From positions 1-64,000 of the forward strand of contig JALSRK010000021.1 in the NCBI GenBank assembly GCA_026984795.1: a stretch of 64,000 nt of DNA, read 5' to 3'. This document shows, one piece after another, positions 8,699-18,231 of this stretch (within the stretch, counting starts at the first letter, position 1; each line of letters opens with the position of its first letter). The notes under the pieces are model-generated. The model saw only the letters and a list, made by a program, of their open reading frames with translations, ran no database searches and was not told where the DNA came from. Position numbers and translations under genes: made by a program. Source of the stretch: Solibacteraceae bacterium (lineage in GTDB: Bacteria; Acidobacteriota; Terriglobia; Bryobacterales; Bryobacteraceae).

Positions 8699-10231
8699 GT
8701 GAACGCGCAAGCCCAACGCCTTCCGAAAGCGGGCGCCGCAGTCAGCCGCCGAACCTTCGTCTGGGCCCCAGCAGCAGCTGCTTCGCTGGGATGCGTGCTG
8801 CCGAAGTCCCAGGCCGGCCGGGAACCCCCTTACAACGCGATGGGCGAACGCGTGGGCGAGGTGAGCGCCCGCGCCGCGATTGTCCACACTCGGCTCACCA
8901 GACTGCCTCAGCGGAACGCCCGCGGGTACAGCTTCCCGTACTGCACCCACAGCCTGGACTACGAACAGCGCCATGCCGTGCGGCTGCCGGAGGGCATGGG
9001 AATCGAGGAATTGGAGGGCTCGTGCCCGGGCCAGGCGGGCTGGGTCCGGCTGCGGTACGGTCGGGACCCCAAGCTGTCCGGGGCCGCATCCACATCCTGG
9101 GCCGAGACCGGGCCAGAAAGCGACTTCACCCACCAGTTCTCGCTGCAAGGGTTGACGCCGGACACCCGTTACTACTACGCCGTGGAAACCCGCTCCGGCG
9201 AGGCGGGTGCGGTCCGCGCAGGTGTCGTGGGACAGTTCCGGACAGCCCCCGAAGCCAGCAGCCGGTCTCGGGTACGGTTCTTCGTCATCACCGGCCAGGA
9301 CTACGCATGCCGGGATCACCTCAGGGGGTACCGGGCCTACGCGGCGATGGTCCGCATCGGCGGAGACTTCCTCATCTCGACCGGCGACAGCGTCTATTAC
9401 GACATAGACCTGCCGCTGGCCCGGAGCGTGGAGCTGGCCCGCTACCACTGGCACCGGATCTACTCACAACCGCTGGTCGTCAAACTGTTCCGCAAGATGT
9501 CCGGCTACTGGCTCAAGGACGATCACGACAGCTTCGAGGACGACGACTGGCCCGGGAGGCCGCCGCAACGGGTGGCCCCGATGACCTACGGCGATCTGGC
9601 GCCGATCTTTCGCGAGCAGGTTCCCATGGGGAAGCGGACGTACCGGCGGGCGCGCTGGGGTAAGGGGCTGGAACTGTGGTTCGTCGAAGTGCGCGATTTC
9701 CGCTCGCCCAATCCCGCTCCAGACGGCCCGGACAAAACGATCTGGGGCGCGGAACAGAAGGCGTGGCTCAAACGCACCCTTCTCGAGAGCGATGCCGACT
9801 TCCGGATCCTCGTCAGCCCTACCTGTATCGTCGGGCCGGACCGGCCCGGCCGTGAGGTGTTCGAACCGCCCGAAGGCGGCGCGGACAGCCACGGCGACGG
9901 AGGCTTTGCCTATGAAGGGCGGGAGTTCCGCTACTGGGTCCGGGATCAAGGGCTGAAAAACCTGGTGATCGTCAACGGAGACCGCCACTGGCAGTACCAC
10001 TCGATCGATCCGGAAACCGGGCTGCATGAATTCGGCTGCGGCGCGTTGACCGACCACCACTCCAATCCCTCCCCGCCGACTTCCCCCTACCAGCGTTTCG
10101 TTCGTGGCCGGGGCGGGTTCCTTTCGGTCGCGTACGAGACCGCGAACGGCAGGCCTCAATTGGTGATGCGTTTCCACGATGTGGAAGGGACCGAGGTGTA
10201 CGAATCCGTCCATGAGGTGAGCGGCGCATGA
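8699..10231 (+). CDS. Alkaline phosphatase D (PhoD)-like metallophosphoesterase
   Basis: 510 residues starting at GTG 8699, 13 bp after the sulfatase. The N-terminus has a twin-arginine-type leader (SRRTFVWAPAAAASLGC) whose Cys could also be a lipobox. A fibronectin-like PhoD N-terminal domain (LTPDTRYYYAVET) precedes the metallophosphoesterase domain, with ISTGDSVYYDID, WLKDDHDSFEDDDW and NGDRHWQYH as metal-binding blocks. The family cleaves phosphomonoesters or phosphodiesters in the periplasm. The stop overlaps the next start (ATGA). Confidence 0.87.
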   Translation: MNAQAQRLPKAGAAVSRRTFVWAPAAAASLGCVLPKSQAGREPPYNAMGERVGEVSARAAIVHTRLTRLPQRNARGYSFPYCTHSLDYEQRHAVRLPEGMGIEELEGSCPGQAGWVRLRYGRDPKLSGAASTSWAETGPESDFTHQFSLQGLTPDTRYYYAVETRSGEAGAVRAGVVGQFRTAPEASSRSRVRFFVITGQDYACRDHLRGYRAYAAMVRIGGDFLISTGDSVYYDIDLPLARSVELARYHWHRIYSQPLVVKLFRKMSGYWLKDDHDSFEDDDWPGRPPQRVAPMTYGDLAPIFREQVPMGKRTYRRARWGKGLELWFVEVRDFRSPNPAPDGPDKTIWGAEQKAWLKRTLLESDADFRILVSPTCIVGPDRPGREVFEPPEGGADSHGDGGFAYEGREFRYWVRDQGLKNLVIVNGDRHWQYHSIDPETGLHEFGCGALTDHHSNPSPPTSPYQRFVRGRGGFLSVAYETANGRPQLVMRFHDVEGTEVYESVHEVSGA

Positions 10232-11322
10232 GGAGAAACACGCCAGCCGGCTCAGGCCGGCGCGGAGAAGACGGCGGCGCCAGGGAGTTGAGACCGCGCA
10301 ATGGCATGGGGGGCGTTCTTCGTGCGGGAGCGAGAGCGGACAAGGCCGGCCGGAGCGGCGTCGATCGGCGGGTCTTCCTCGTTTCCTTGGGCTCGCTGGT
10401 CTTGGTGCAGTGTAGCGGGCAGAGGGCCCCCGGACGAAGCCCGGCGGCGGTCAGCTTCGACCGGCGGGACGGCGTCGTTGCGGTGGCCATCGAGGGCAAG
10501 CCCTTCACGGCATTCCACTACGGAGAGGACTGGGACAAGCCCTTTCTGCACCCGGTGCGCGACATCACGGGAACCAAGATCTCCCGGGGGTTCCCGCTCG
10601 AGATCATCGAGGGCGAAAGCAACGACCATCGCTGGCACCGCGGCATCATCTACGGTCACGGGCTGATCAACGGGTTCGATTTCTGGCGGGAAAAGGGTGG
10701 CCACGGCCGGATCGTCGCCAAAGCGCCGCCAAGGTGGTCGGCAAAAGACGGCAAGGGCTCCATCGTTTGCGAGCTAGCTTTGCAACCCCCGGAAGGAGAG
10801 CCCATCGGGTCGCTCAGAGAGGAGTTCACCTTCTTCGAGCAGGGCACGAATCGGATCATCGATGCGCGGATCACGATCCTCGCCGACGAAGGTGTGGGCA
10901 TCACTATGGGCGACACCGAAGACGGAGGTTTTGCCCTCCGTTTTCGCGATGAATTCCGTGAGGACCGTGGCGCGACGCTACTGAATTCCGAGGGCTTGAT
11001 CGGCACGGAGAACATCTGGGGCAAGCGCGCCCGGTGGGTGGATTATTCGGCGGTCGTGAAAGGGCGCAGGGTGGGGGCGGCGATCTTCGACCACCCGGAA
11101 AACCCGTGTCACCCAACATATTGGCATGCCCGGGGCTACGGCCTGTGCGCGGCCAACCCCTTCGGTCTGAGGGACTTCCTGGGGGACGAAGCCCAAGACG
11201 GAAGCATGACGATCCCGCCGGGAGGACAGGCCGTGTTCCGCTATCGAGTGGTCATTCACCAAGGTGATGCCGGAGAAGCTGATGTGGAACGCCTTTACGG
11301 CGAATATGCAGGCCGAGTGTGA
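10228..11322 (+). CDS. DUF6807 (PmoA-like) family lipoprotein
   Basis: 364 residues. ATG 10228 overlaps the previous stop by 4 bp; ATG 10306 is an alternative that removes an arginine-rich lead. The likely export signal VDRRVFLVSLGSLVLVQC ends at a lipobox Cys. The conserved body carries HRWHRGIIYGHGLINGFDFW and PFLHPVRD, hallmarks of the DUF6807 family (often annotated methane oxygenase PmoA), which is abundant in Planctomycetes and Acidobacteria beside sugar dehydrogenases. No methane-oxidation role is implied. Biochemical function is unknown. Confidence 0.82.
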   Translation: MRRNTPAGSGRRGEDGGARELRPRNGMGGVLRAGARADKAGRSGVDRRVFLVSLGSLVLVQCSGQRAPGRSPAAVSFDRRDGVVAVAIEGKPFTAFHYGEDWDKPFLHPVRDITGTKISRGFPLEIIEGESNDHRWHRGIIYGHGLINGFDFWREKGGHGRIVAKAPPRWSAKDGKGSIVCELALQPPEGEPIGSLREEFTFFEQGTNRIIDARITILADEGVGITMGDTEDGGFALRFRDEFREDRGATLLNSEGLIGTENIWGKRARWVDYSAVVKGRRVGAAIFDHPENPCHPTYWHARGYGLCAANPFGLRDFLGDEAQDGSMTIPPGGQAVFRYRVVIHQGDAGEADVERLYGEYAGRV

Positions 11323-11499
11323 ACGGTGCGCAGGGCCATCGGCGCTGGCCTGCGGCTCGGCAGAGGCGCCACGGCGGCGACTGCGCAAGTTGCCGGCGCC
11401 TCCTGGAACGCGAGCGGCGGGCGCTCGCGCCTCTGGCGCCGGGCGCACAGAAAGCGAGAGAAGCACTGCGATGAGCAGTCGAGCAGGAAAGGGGACGCC

Positions 11500-14481
11500 A
11501 TGAGACACAAGGTTGGAACCATTTTGATCATTACCCTATTGACTTTGCTGTCAACGGGGGTGGCGTGGTCCCAGAGGACCACTGCCAATATCTACGGGAC
11601 GGTTACGGACAGCACGGGGGCGGTGATCCCTGGAGCTACGGTTCGGCTGATCAACGAACTCACCGGCACCGAGATCGAAGTGACGTCCAACGAAGTAGGG
11701 GAGTTCTCCGCTACGTTCGTGCCCGTCGGCGTCTACACGTTGGTCGTGGAGGCCGACGGGTTCCGGACGATGCGGCAGACCGGCTTGGAACTGGTGGCCG
11801 GTCAGCAGATTCGCTACCCGATCACACTTGAAGTCGGGCCGGTGGCCGAGCAGATCGAGGTCACGGCAGAGCCGCCACTTTTGCAGACTGCGTCCACTGA
11901 GTTGAGCGGCCGGCTGGAGACCGTCCGAATCGAAAACCTGCCGGCCGCGCGCCGGGACTTTACTCAGCTTCTGGAGTTACAGCCGGGAGTGGTTCGGACG
12001 AGCGTCGAGTTGCTTACGATCAACGGCCTGGCCTCCGCCGGCATGACCGTCACAGTGGACGGCGTCGATTCCGCCGGCGACACCGAGACTCCGTCGCTGT
12101 CGATGTTCCAGGGGCGCAACTTCATCAACGTGATCAGCCGGGAGGCGATTCAGGAAGTCAACGTGACCAAGGGCGTCATGTCGGCGGAGATCGGCCGCGC
12201 CTTCAGCGGCAACGTCAATGTCATCACCAAGAGCGGCACCAACGAATTCCACGGCTCCCTGTTTCACCTCTGGCAAAACGACGTACTGAACGCCCGTTAC
12301 GCTCTCGCCGCCGACAAGCCCCCGGTTCGCTTCAACCAGTTCGGCGGCTCACTCGGCGGGCCGATCGTCAGAAACAAGATCTTCTTTTTCACCACCTATG
12401 AGGGCTACCGCCAGAGCAACTTCACCATCGTCAACGACGACGTTCCGACGCCTGAGTTCAGGGCCATGGCCATCGCCGCCGTCCCTGAATACGAGCCGGG
12501 GTTCCGCGTCTTTCCCGACCCCACTGAGCCGTACGACCCAGGTGATGCGGTCGGCGAGTGGCGCGGTCCGGCGTACGACAAGGCGACCGACGATCACGTC
12601 GTGGCCCGCGGGGACATCAATTTCAGCGCCGCCGACCGGCTGTCGCTGCGTTACACCGGCGGCCATCCCTACCGGATCATTCCCCGCGCCTTGATCACCA
12701 ATCAGCGGGTCTACGACTACTCGACGAACGTGGCCAACGTCACGTGGTCGCACGGATCAGCCACGTGGACCAGCGAGACCCGCTTCGGAATCAACTACAA
12801 CAGCTCCGAGCGGCTCGACCAGGTCTACAGCCGAGGCCTTCCCGGCTTCGAGATCAAAGGCGGCTTTGGCTTTGATGGCGAGCTACAACAGCTGTTCGGC
12901 TCGATTTACACGTTTGAAGAGATCGTGGCCAAGCACGTCGGCCGCCACACGATTAAGTTCGGTGGGATGATCCACCGGGCGGCGCCGGGCCGGTTCGACG
13001 AGGAGACTCCGAGGTTCCGGTATAAGAAACCGAAGGATATGCTGGCCAACAAGCCGCAACGCGTGCAGTTCACCTTCGGCGTGCCCCGCTTTCACGGCGT
13101 CAGCTGGAACTACGCCGGCTTCATCCAGGACGATTTCAAGATCAGGCCGAACCTGACGCTGAACCTGGGACTTCGTTATGAGTACTACACCGTGTTTAAG
13201 GACGACAAGGGCCGCATTGTGAACCCGGGCTCGCCCCAGAATGCTTTCGCCCAGCCGGTTATCTTGCGTCCTCCCGACTCGATCTACAAGGCCGACAGGA
13301 ACAACTTCCTTCCACGGGTCGGGCTGGTTTGGGGCCTTGATCAGAAGACAGTGATCCGGGCGGGAGCCGGCATCGCGGTGGGGCCACACAACCTACGGCA
13401 TTTCTACACTATGGTTCGGCACAGTCCTAAGGTGGGTTTCCGCTTCCGGTTCAGCGGATCCGATCTAGAATTGTTCGACGCCCGATATCCGATCACGAAT
13501 GAAGAAGGGCGCCAGATTGTCGAAAACCTTGATATCCCGCAACGGTACGAGGTTTTTGACCAGGACAACCCGAATCCGACCAGCTACAAGTGGACTTTCG
13601 ATATCCAGCGCGAGTTGACGCCGACCAGCGTCTTCCAGATCGGTTATGTCGGAACGCGGGGCGTGAAAGTTTCCTTGGCCCACAACATCAACCAGCCGGA
13701 CCGCATTACCGGCATCCGGCCGGTGGCCCACTTGTTGGAGTCGCTTTGGCGAAATGCTGCTGAAAGCAGCACCTACCATGGGCTTCAGACGTCTTTCCGG
13801 AAGCGGTTCGGCGGGGGCATAACGTTCAATGTCAATTACACGTTCAGCAAGACAATGGCGGTCACCAACGGCGACTATTGGGGAGGGAACGATCCGGAAC
13901 CCCAAGACGAAACTAATTGGGCGGCCGACTGGGGGCCGATCTCTTCCGATAGAAAGCACAACTTCTCCATGGATTGGGTCTGGGACGCCCCATTCGACCG
14001 CTGGACAGGCGCAACCGGCGCCTGGGCCCACGTAGTGGGAGGATGGCAGTTCACCGGCCTTCTCCGGGCAGCCTCCGGCGCGGCCCTCACCGTGGAACAG
14101 GACAGCAACTTCGACAGCTCGCGGCCGGATTACGTCTGGGGAGAAGATCCTTATCTGAAGGGCGGCGACAAACGTATGTACTTGAACCCAGCCGCCTTCG
14201 CGGAGATTCCGGAAGGTGCGGGAGGCGCTCCGATCCGCCCGGGCAATGTGGGCAAAGGCGCGCTGCGAGGCCCCGGATTCTGGATCGTTGATTTCTCGTT
14301 CGCCAAGCGCTTCAACTTCACCGAAAGGGTGGCGCTGCGCGTCGGGTTGGACATGTTCAACGCCCTCAACCACCTCAACCTGAGGAATCCTGAGCCCGAC
14401 ATTACCGACAAGCGGTTTGGTTTGGTCAGAAAGGTCTTTCCGGCGAGGTCCATGCAGTTGACGGCGCGGCTGACCTTCTAG
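11500..14481 (+). CDS. TonB-dependent receptor, Oar-like, with carboxypeptidase-regulatory N-terminal domain
   Basis: 993 residues. ATG 11500 is chosen because AGGAAAGGGG precedes it and it begins a clean signal peptide (MRHKVGTILIITLLTLLSTG, cleavage near AWSQ); the open frame extends upstream to 11326 with no signal. Residues ~28-115 form a CarboxypepD-reg-like domain (NIYGTVTDSTGAVIPGATVRL). A plug region follows (INGLASAGMTVTVDGVDSAG, VNVITKSGTNEFHGSLF), then a long outer-membrane barrel ending in the aromatic SMQLTARLTF. This architecture is the expanded acidobacterial Oar/OmpA-related group and probably imports or binds oligosaccharides released by the neighbouring enzymes. Confidence 0.93.
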   Translation: MRHKVGTILIITLLTLLSTGVAWSQRTTANIYGTVTDSTGAVIPGATVRLINELTGTEIEVTSNEVGEFSATFVPVGVYTLVVEADGFRTMRQTGLELVAGQQIRYPITLEVGPVAEQIEVTAEPPLLQTASTELSGRLETVRIENLPAARRDFTQLLELQPGVVRTSVELLTINGLASAGMTVTVDGVDSAGDTETPSLSMFQGRNFINVISREAIQEVNVTKGVMSAEIGRAFSGNVNVITKSGTNEFHGSLFHLWQNDVLNARYALAADKPPVRFNQFGGSLGGPIVRNKIFFFTTYEGYRQSNFTIVNDDVPTPEFRAMAIAAVPEYEPGFRVFPDPTEPYDPGDAVGEWRGPAYDKATDDHVVARGDINFSAADRLSLRYTGGHPYRIIPRALITNQRVYDYSTNVANVTWSHGSATWTSETRFGINYNSSERLDQVYSRGLPGFEIKGGFGFDGELQQLFGSIYTFEEIVAKHVGRHTIKFGGMIHRAAPGRFDEETPRFRYKKPKDMLANKPQRVQFTFGVPRFHGVSWNYAGFIQDDFKIRPNLTLNLGLRYEYYTVFKDDKGRIVNPGSPQNAFAQPVILRPPDSIYKADRNNFLPRVGLVWGLDQKTVIRAGAGIAVGPHNLRHFYTMVRHSPKVGFRFRFSGSDLELFDARYPITNEEGRQIVENLDIPQRYEVFDQDNPNPTSYKWTFDIQRELTPTSVFQIGYVGTRGVKVSLAHNINQPDRITGIRPVAHLLESLWRNAAESSTYHGLQTSFRKRFGGGITFNVNYTFSKTMAVTNGDYWGGNDPEPQDETNWAADWGPISSDRKHNFSMDWVWDAPFDRWTGATGAWAHVVGGWQFTGLLRAASGAALTVEQDSNFDSSRPDYVWGEDPYLKGGDKRMYLNPAAFAEIPEGAGGAPIRPGNVGKGALRGPGFWIVDFSFAKRFNFTERVALRVGLDMFNALNHLNLRNPEPDITDKRFGLVRKVFPARSMQLTARLTF

Positions 14482-14817
14482 CCGCCGCCACGAGCCCCGC
14501 CCGCGCACTTTGCGGCGCCGCCCGCGAGCTGACGGGCGGCGCCGCGCGCAACCCGAAGGCGTCCTTGGTCCGTTGGGAGTCCACTCCCATACTTCTCTGC
14601 CGTACCGGCCCGGCTGGAGGACGAACCGAGTCCGTGGGCAATGGCGGCTGAGACGCCCAGGGCGGCCGGCGTCGAGGCAGTAACGCAATCTCTCGACGGC
14701 GTAGGGGAAGCAGTGGCGCGGCGGGCAAGCTAAGGGGGCGCCGGGAAAGGGAAACGTGATGTGTCTTGAAGAACGGAGGTCAGCGGCTAGGCCCTTCCCG
14801 GACGACGCTGAGGGATT
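14482..14817. other. Intergenic region with strong GC hairpin
   Basis: The 336 bp between the receptor and the next gene contain the perfect inverted repeat at 14512-14545. Nothing else coding or regulatory is recognisable. Confidence 0.5.
14512..14545 (+). terminator. Perfect 13-bp GC hairpin downstream of the TonB receptor
   Basis: GCGGCGCCGCCCG (14512-14524) and CGGGCGGCGCCGC (14533-14545) are exact reverse complements around an 8-base loop. It lies 31 bp after the receptor stop. There is no T tract, so it would act as a non-canonical terminator or mRNA 3-prime stabiliser. Confidence 0.6.
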
Positions 14818-17283
14818 ATGACCAACGCCTTGGAGTTCGGGCTTTGGCCGGTACATCGAAGTCAGAACAGCGGATCGGAATTCGTCCGGCGGCGCTGTGT
14901 CAGGCCCGTCGTGCTCGCCGTCGCGGTGATGACCGCAGTGGCGAGTCTAGGCTGCAGGCCTGCCGGCGGCCCGGCGCCGAGCGTCACGAATTCCATCGGT
15001 ATGAAGTTGGTCTGGGTGGAGCCGGGCTCCTTCGAAATGGGCAACCGGAATCCGGAGCGCGTAGCCGCTTTGGGAGGGCCGCCGTTACTCCCGGAAGGCG
15101 ACTGGGATGAGAAGCCCGTCCACACGGTGACCATCACCCGCGGGTTCTACATCTCCGAGACCGAGGTCACCCTGGAGCAGTTCCGGCAGTTCCGGCCGGA
15201 ACAGCCCCGGGGCGAGGTGTTCCCAGCGTACGTGTCCGGCGTGAGCTGGGAAGATGCGGTGGCGTTTTGTGAATGGCTCAGCGAGAGAGGAGGCCGCAGC
15301 TATCGTCTGCCCACGGAGGCCGAGTGGGAGTACGCTTGCCGCGCCGGGACGGGAACCTTGTTCTCTTCGGGCGACGAGCCTCCCGCAGAGGGCGCCGCCA
15401 ATGCATGGGGTCTGAAGAACATGCACGCCGGGGTCGCCGAGTGGGTGTGGGACTGGTACGGGCCATACCCTCCGGAGGCCCAGACGGACCCCGTGGGCCG
15501 GGCGGCGGGCGTCGGCCGCGTGGTGCGGGGCGGAGGCGTTCATGATCTGAAGTCCAGAAAGAGTTCCCCTTTTCAAGGCACCGACAACTACTACCGGAGG
15601 TCGGCCAACCGGGCGAGCGCGCCGCCTGGTTACCGCGGCGGCCACTGGATCGGATTCCGGGTGGTGATGGCGCCGATGCCGGAGGCGCGCCCGCTGCCGC
15701 CGGTGAGGCCTTTCGTCTTCGAGGGCGTCCGGCGAAGCACGGCTTACACCGAGCAGGGGCCCGATCCAAACAAGCCGTATTTCCGGCGGCGCCCCGTGCT
15801 GCCCATTCCGCCGGAGAACATGAGGCCCCGGGCCGTGTGGGCCGCCGGTCTGCATCCTGGGATGCTCTGGCACAACCACAGCCCCGGTCTGGCGGCGATG
15901 CCGAACGGCGACCTGCTGGCTTTCTACTTCACTGCGTCGGATCCTTCGGCCGAGTACTGGCCCAATGTCGGGTTGATCGCCACGAGGCTGCGATTCGGCA
16001 GCGAGGAATGGGACATACCGGACTTCGTCTTCGACTTCGCCGACCTCAGCAACGGGCCGGCTCTGCTGTGGAACGACGCCGGCCGTGTGCATCTGTTCCT
16101 CGGCGCCGTCGGGATGCGGGGGATCCCTTTCTTGTGGACCACGACCCTCGACAGCGGCTCGACGTGGAGCCCGTTCCGGATCGTCGAACCCCAGGGAGAA
16201 ACCAAAGGCTATACGCCCCAGCCGATCAACAGCGCCTTTCGCGGGCCGGACGGCGCCATGTACGTCGCGACCGACGGGATCGGGGGAACGTCTCTGCTCT
16301 GGGAAAGCCTCGACGGAGGCGCTACGTGGCACGACACGATGGGGCGCACTGGTGGCCGGCACACCACTTTCGCACCGCTCGACGACGGCCGCATCCTCGG
16401 CATGGGCGGCAAGAACACCGATATCGAAGGTTTCATGCCCCAGTCCATCTCGGGCGACCGCGGCCGGAGCTGGCGGGTCGCCAAGACCGGATTCCCGTCC
16501 CTCGGGAGCAATCAGCGCCCTGTGATCCTGCGCCTTGCCAGCGGCCGCCTCTTCTTCGCCGGCGACTGGCAGGACATCGATGGCCATCGCCCCCGCGGGA
16601 CTACCGGGCGGGGAGTCTACGTCGCGCTTTCGGACGACAGGGGCAGATCCTGGCAGGTGAAGACGCTGCCGGGCGCGTTGCCTCACGAGTCCCGCGTCTT
16701 GCGGCGCCCTTCGGAGACGGCGCGCGTGGCCGGCCACCGCGACGGAACCCTCGGCTACGCTGCGGCATGCCAGGCCCCCAACGGCGTAATTCACCTGATA
16801 ACGAGCATGAACCATCCGGCCATGCATTTCGAGTTCAACGAAGCATGGATCCTCGACCCCCAGGCAGGCGAGACGGCAGCGGCCACCCCCGCCGCCGGGC
16901 GCATGATCGAGGAGCGGGAAACGTACCCGGACGGCAAGGTCCGGCTCGAGTGGAGAGCAACGATTGCGCCCGATGGCCGTGTTCTGCTGCACGGCCGCCA
17001 GCGATGGTACTACCCGAACGGGAACCTTCAGTACGAGGCCCGCTACCGGAACGGATCCAAAGAAGACCGGGAGGCGTATTATTCCGAGGACGGCCGGATT
17101 CTCTGGGAGTGGCGGCACGGGACAGACGGTGCGAGCACTTGGACGCAGTACTGGCCCAGCGGCGCCAAGAAGGCTGAATCGACCTGGAAGAACCATCGGT
17201 GCAAAGGCGTGGCGACGAGGTGGGACAGCAGCGGCGGGATCGTAGGCCGGGTCCGGTTCGAGGATGGGGAGCCGGTAGAGTGA
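14818..17283 (+). CDS. SUMF1/FGE-fold domain fused to sialidase-like propeller and MORN-like repeats (lipoprotein)
   Basis: 821 residues. A probable lipoprotein signal ends at ASLGC. Residues ~58-270 are a formylglycine-generating-enzyme (SUMF1) fold: NSIGMKLVWVEPGSFEMGN, SYRLPTEAEWEYACRAG, AEWVWDWYG, GHWIGFRVV. The two redox cysteines of true FGE, expected before RYR/RSANR, are absent (FQGTDNYYRRSANRAS), so sulfatase activation is unlikely. Residues ~340-690 resemble a BNR/sialidase propeller (DNYYR-independent blocks such as GGATWHDT, SGDRGRSWR, SDDRGRSWQ). The last ~110 residues have YPNGNLQYEARYRNGS-type YwqK/MORN repeats. This three-part fusion is unusual. Start ATG 14818 is tentative. 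Confidence 0.8.
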   Translation: MTNALEFGLWPVHRSQNSGSEFVRRRCVRPVVLAVAVMTAVASLGCRPAGGPAPSVTNSIGMKLVWVEPGSFEMGNRNPERVAALGGPPLLPEGDWDEKPVHTVTITRGFYISETEVTLEQFRQFRPEQPRGEVFPAYVSGVSWEDAVAFCEWLSERGGRSYRLPTEAEWEYACRAGTGTLFSSGDEPPAEGAANAWGLKNMHAGVAEWVWDWYGPYPPEAQTDPVGRAAGVGRVVRGGGVHDLKSRKSSPFQGTDNYYRRSANRASAPPGYRGGHWIGFRVVMAPMPEARPLPPVRPFVFEGVRRSTAYTEQGPDPNKPYFRRRPVLPIPPENMRPRAVWAAGLHPGMLWHNHSPGLAAMPNGDLLAFYFTASDPSAEYWPNVGLIATRLRFGSEEWDIPDFVFDFADLSNGPALLWNDAGRVHLFLGAVGMRGIPFLWTTTLDSGSTWSPFRIVEPQGETKGYTPQPINSAFRGPDGAMYVATDGIGGTSLLWESLDGGATWHDTMGRTGGRHTTFAPLDDGRILGMGGKNTDIEGFMPQSISGDRGRSWRVAKTGFPSLGSNQRPVILRLASGRLFFAGDWQDIDGHRPRGTTGRGVYVALSDDRGRSWQVKTLPGALPHESRVLRRPSETARVAGHRDGTLGYAAACQAPNGVIHLITSMNHPAMHFEFNEAWILDPQAGETAAATPAAGRMIEERETYPDGKVRLEWRATIAPDGRVLLHGRQRWYYPNGNLQYEARYRNGSKEDREAYYSEDGRILWEWRHGTDGASTWTQYWPSGAKKAESTWKNHRCKGVATRWDSSGGIVGRVRFEDGEPVE

Positions 17284-17294
17284 GCCGCCGATTC

Positions 17295-17330
17295 GGACGA
17301 TTCCGCTGCATGAGACCGAAGGAATCGTCC
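17295..17330 (+). terminator. Stem-loop after the SUMF1-sialidase gene
   Basis: GGACGATTCC (17295-17304) and GGAATCGTCC (17321-17330) are perfect reverse complements around 16 bases, 12 bp after the stop codon. No T run follows, so termination is inferred from position and symmetry. Confidence 0.5.
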
Positions 17331-17451
17331 TCGCAGGAGATGCCGGAGGACTGCGCGGCACGGTTTACCGAGGCGCTGGTGTGTGTGACCCCTCGCGGTC
17401 TCGCCGACCCACCCGGCTATCCTTCGACGGCGGGGAGTCCTCCGGCCTCGC

Positions 17452-17794
17452 CCCATCTCAAGCCAACGCCGGCAACTCCAGCAGGCCCAGGAAGTCCGAC
17501 AGTGGGTAGGCCACCGCGGTCACCAGACCGATTAGTTCGCAGTACCCACCAGACGGGATCGGGACTCGACCTTCGGGGCGATCCACGTCCGTCTCGGCTT
17601 CGGCGGGTCTACCGCTGGAAGGACCCTTCCAAGTAGGCGTCGAACTTCATCCCCGCCACGATCTCATTCAGCCGCCGGTAGAAGGGATGTCGCCCCCTGA
17701 CCTCCAGCCGGGAGGCCTCCACCCAGAAAGACGCCCGCTTCGCACGCCGCCTGCCCAGTGCCATGCCCAATTCTCGCATGGGAACGTTTTCCAC
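17452..17794 (-). pseudogene. N-terminal remnant of an IS5/IS1182-type transposase
   Basis: Reading leftward from 17794 (MENVPMRELGMALGRRRAK) the peptide includes GRHPFYRRLNEIVAGMKFDA, a pattern typical of the first 60 residues of DUF772/IS1182-type DDE transposases (LGRRR, W-V-x-TxxL, HPFYxxLN, FDxFVE). A stop follows at about 17609. Similarity seems to resume in another frame with IPSGGYCELIGLV and DFLGLLE, matching the usual R-P-S-x-P-P-G-x-Y / F-L-G-L region. No catalytic domain remains. It sits beside the brxL fragment and helps mark this as a rearrangement boundary. Confidence 0.5.
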
Positions 17795-17880
17795 TCAGTA
17801 TGTTTAGGGCCTGACGCGGGGACTTTATCCACGGGCTGTTAGATTCACAACGGTGTAGCCGTTCGTATCCATCTCCAACC

Positions 17881-18114
17881 TCACGTCATCCCCAGCGCCT
17901 TCATGGCGCCGGTCTGCGGGTCGCTGTAGAAGATCGGATCCAGGCGCTCGGCCACGTCGCCGGAGACCTCGAGGAATTGCCGGCGGTTCTCGATGGGGAT
18001 CAAGGCCCGCCGGGCGCCGTTCTCCATGGCGATCTGGCACGGCTCCACCAGCGTCTGCAGGCCCTTGAGATTGCCCTGGATGCTCAGGTTCTCCATGGCC
18101 GCGAGCACTCTCAC
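17881..18114 (-). pseudogene. brxL: brxL C-terminal fragment (BREX Lon-like protease)
   Basis: The last ~77 residues of BrxL are recognisable: NLSIQGNLKGLQTLVEP, ENGARRALIPIENRRQFLEV, then VAERLDPIFYSDPQTGAMKA and a natural-looking end at LGMT. BrxL normally has about 680 residues with a AAA+ ATPase and a Lon-type Ser-Lys protease domain in BREX type 1 and 4 phage-defence systems; both are missing. The frame stays open some way upstream (to near 18231) but without convincing similarity. The + strand promoter of the defence island overlaps this upstream part. It is a dead remnant whose orientation matches the brxA fragment near 30.5 kb. Confidence 0.75.
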
Positions 18115-18179
18115 CCTCGGATCCCTCCGTACTTCGTAGCCTGCGTCTTTGCCCGTGGGCGCGGCAGGGCCCTCTGCTT

Positions 18180-18208
18180 TTGACAGGGCCGGGCTACTTT
18201 CGTATACT
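18180..18208 (+). promoter_or_regulatory. Near-consensus sigma-70 promoter for the defence island
   Basis: TTGACA at 18180-18185 and TATACT at 18203-18208 are separated by exactly 17 bp. Transcription would begin near 18215, giving a short leader before the ATG at 18232 or 18268. It is the clearest promoter in the window and fits a transferred module carrying its own expression signal. Confidence 0.75.
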
Positions 18209-18231
18209 CTCTTTGCCTCTCATAGTCGCCG

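Noticed and set aside
10228-11322. Methane monooxygenase subunit PmoA
   Set aside because: The DUF6807 family is often labelled PmoA, but this is a lipoprotein beside sugar enzymes with no relation to membrane methane monooxygenase.
13465-14856. 463-codon minus-strand frame over the TonB receptor end
   Set aside because: Antisense shadow of a well-supported receptor gene.
15085-17361. 758-codon minus-strand frame over the SUMF1-sialidase gene
   Set aside because: It mirrors codon periodicity of the real gene; the peptide is low-complexity and lacks family motifs.
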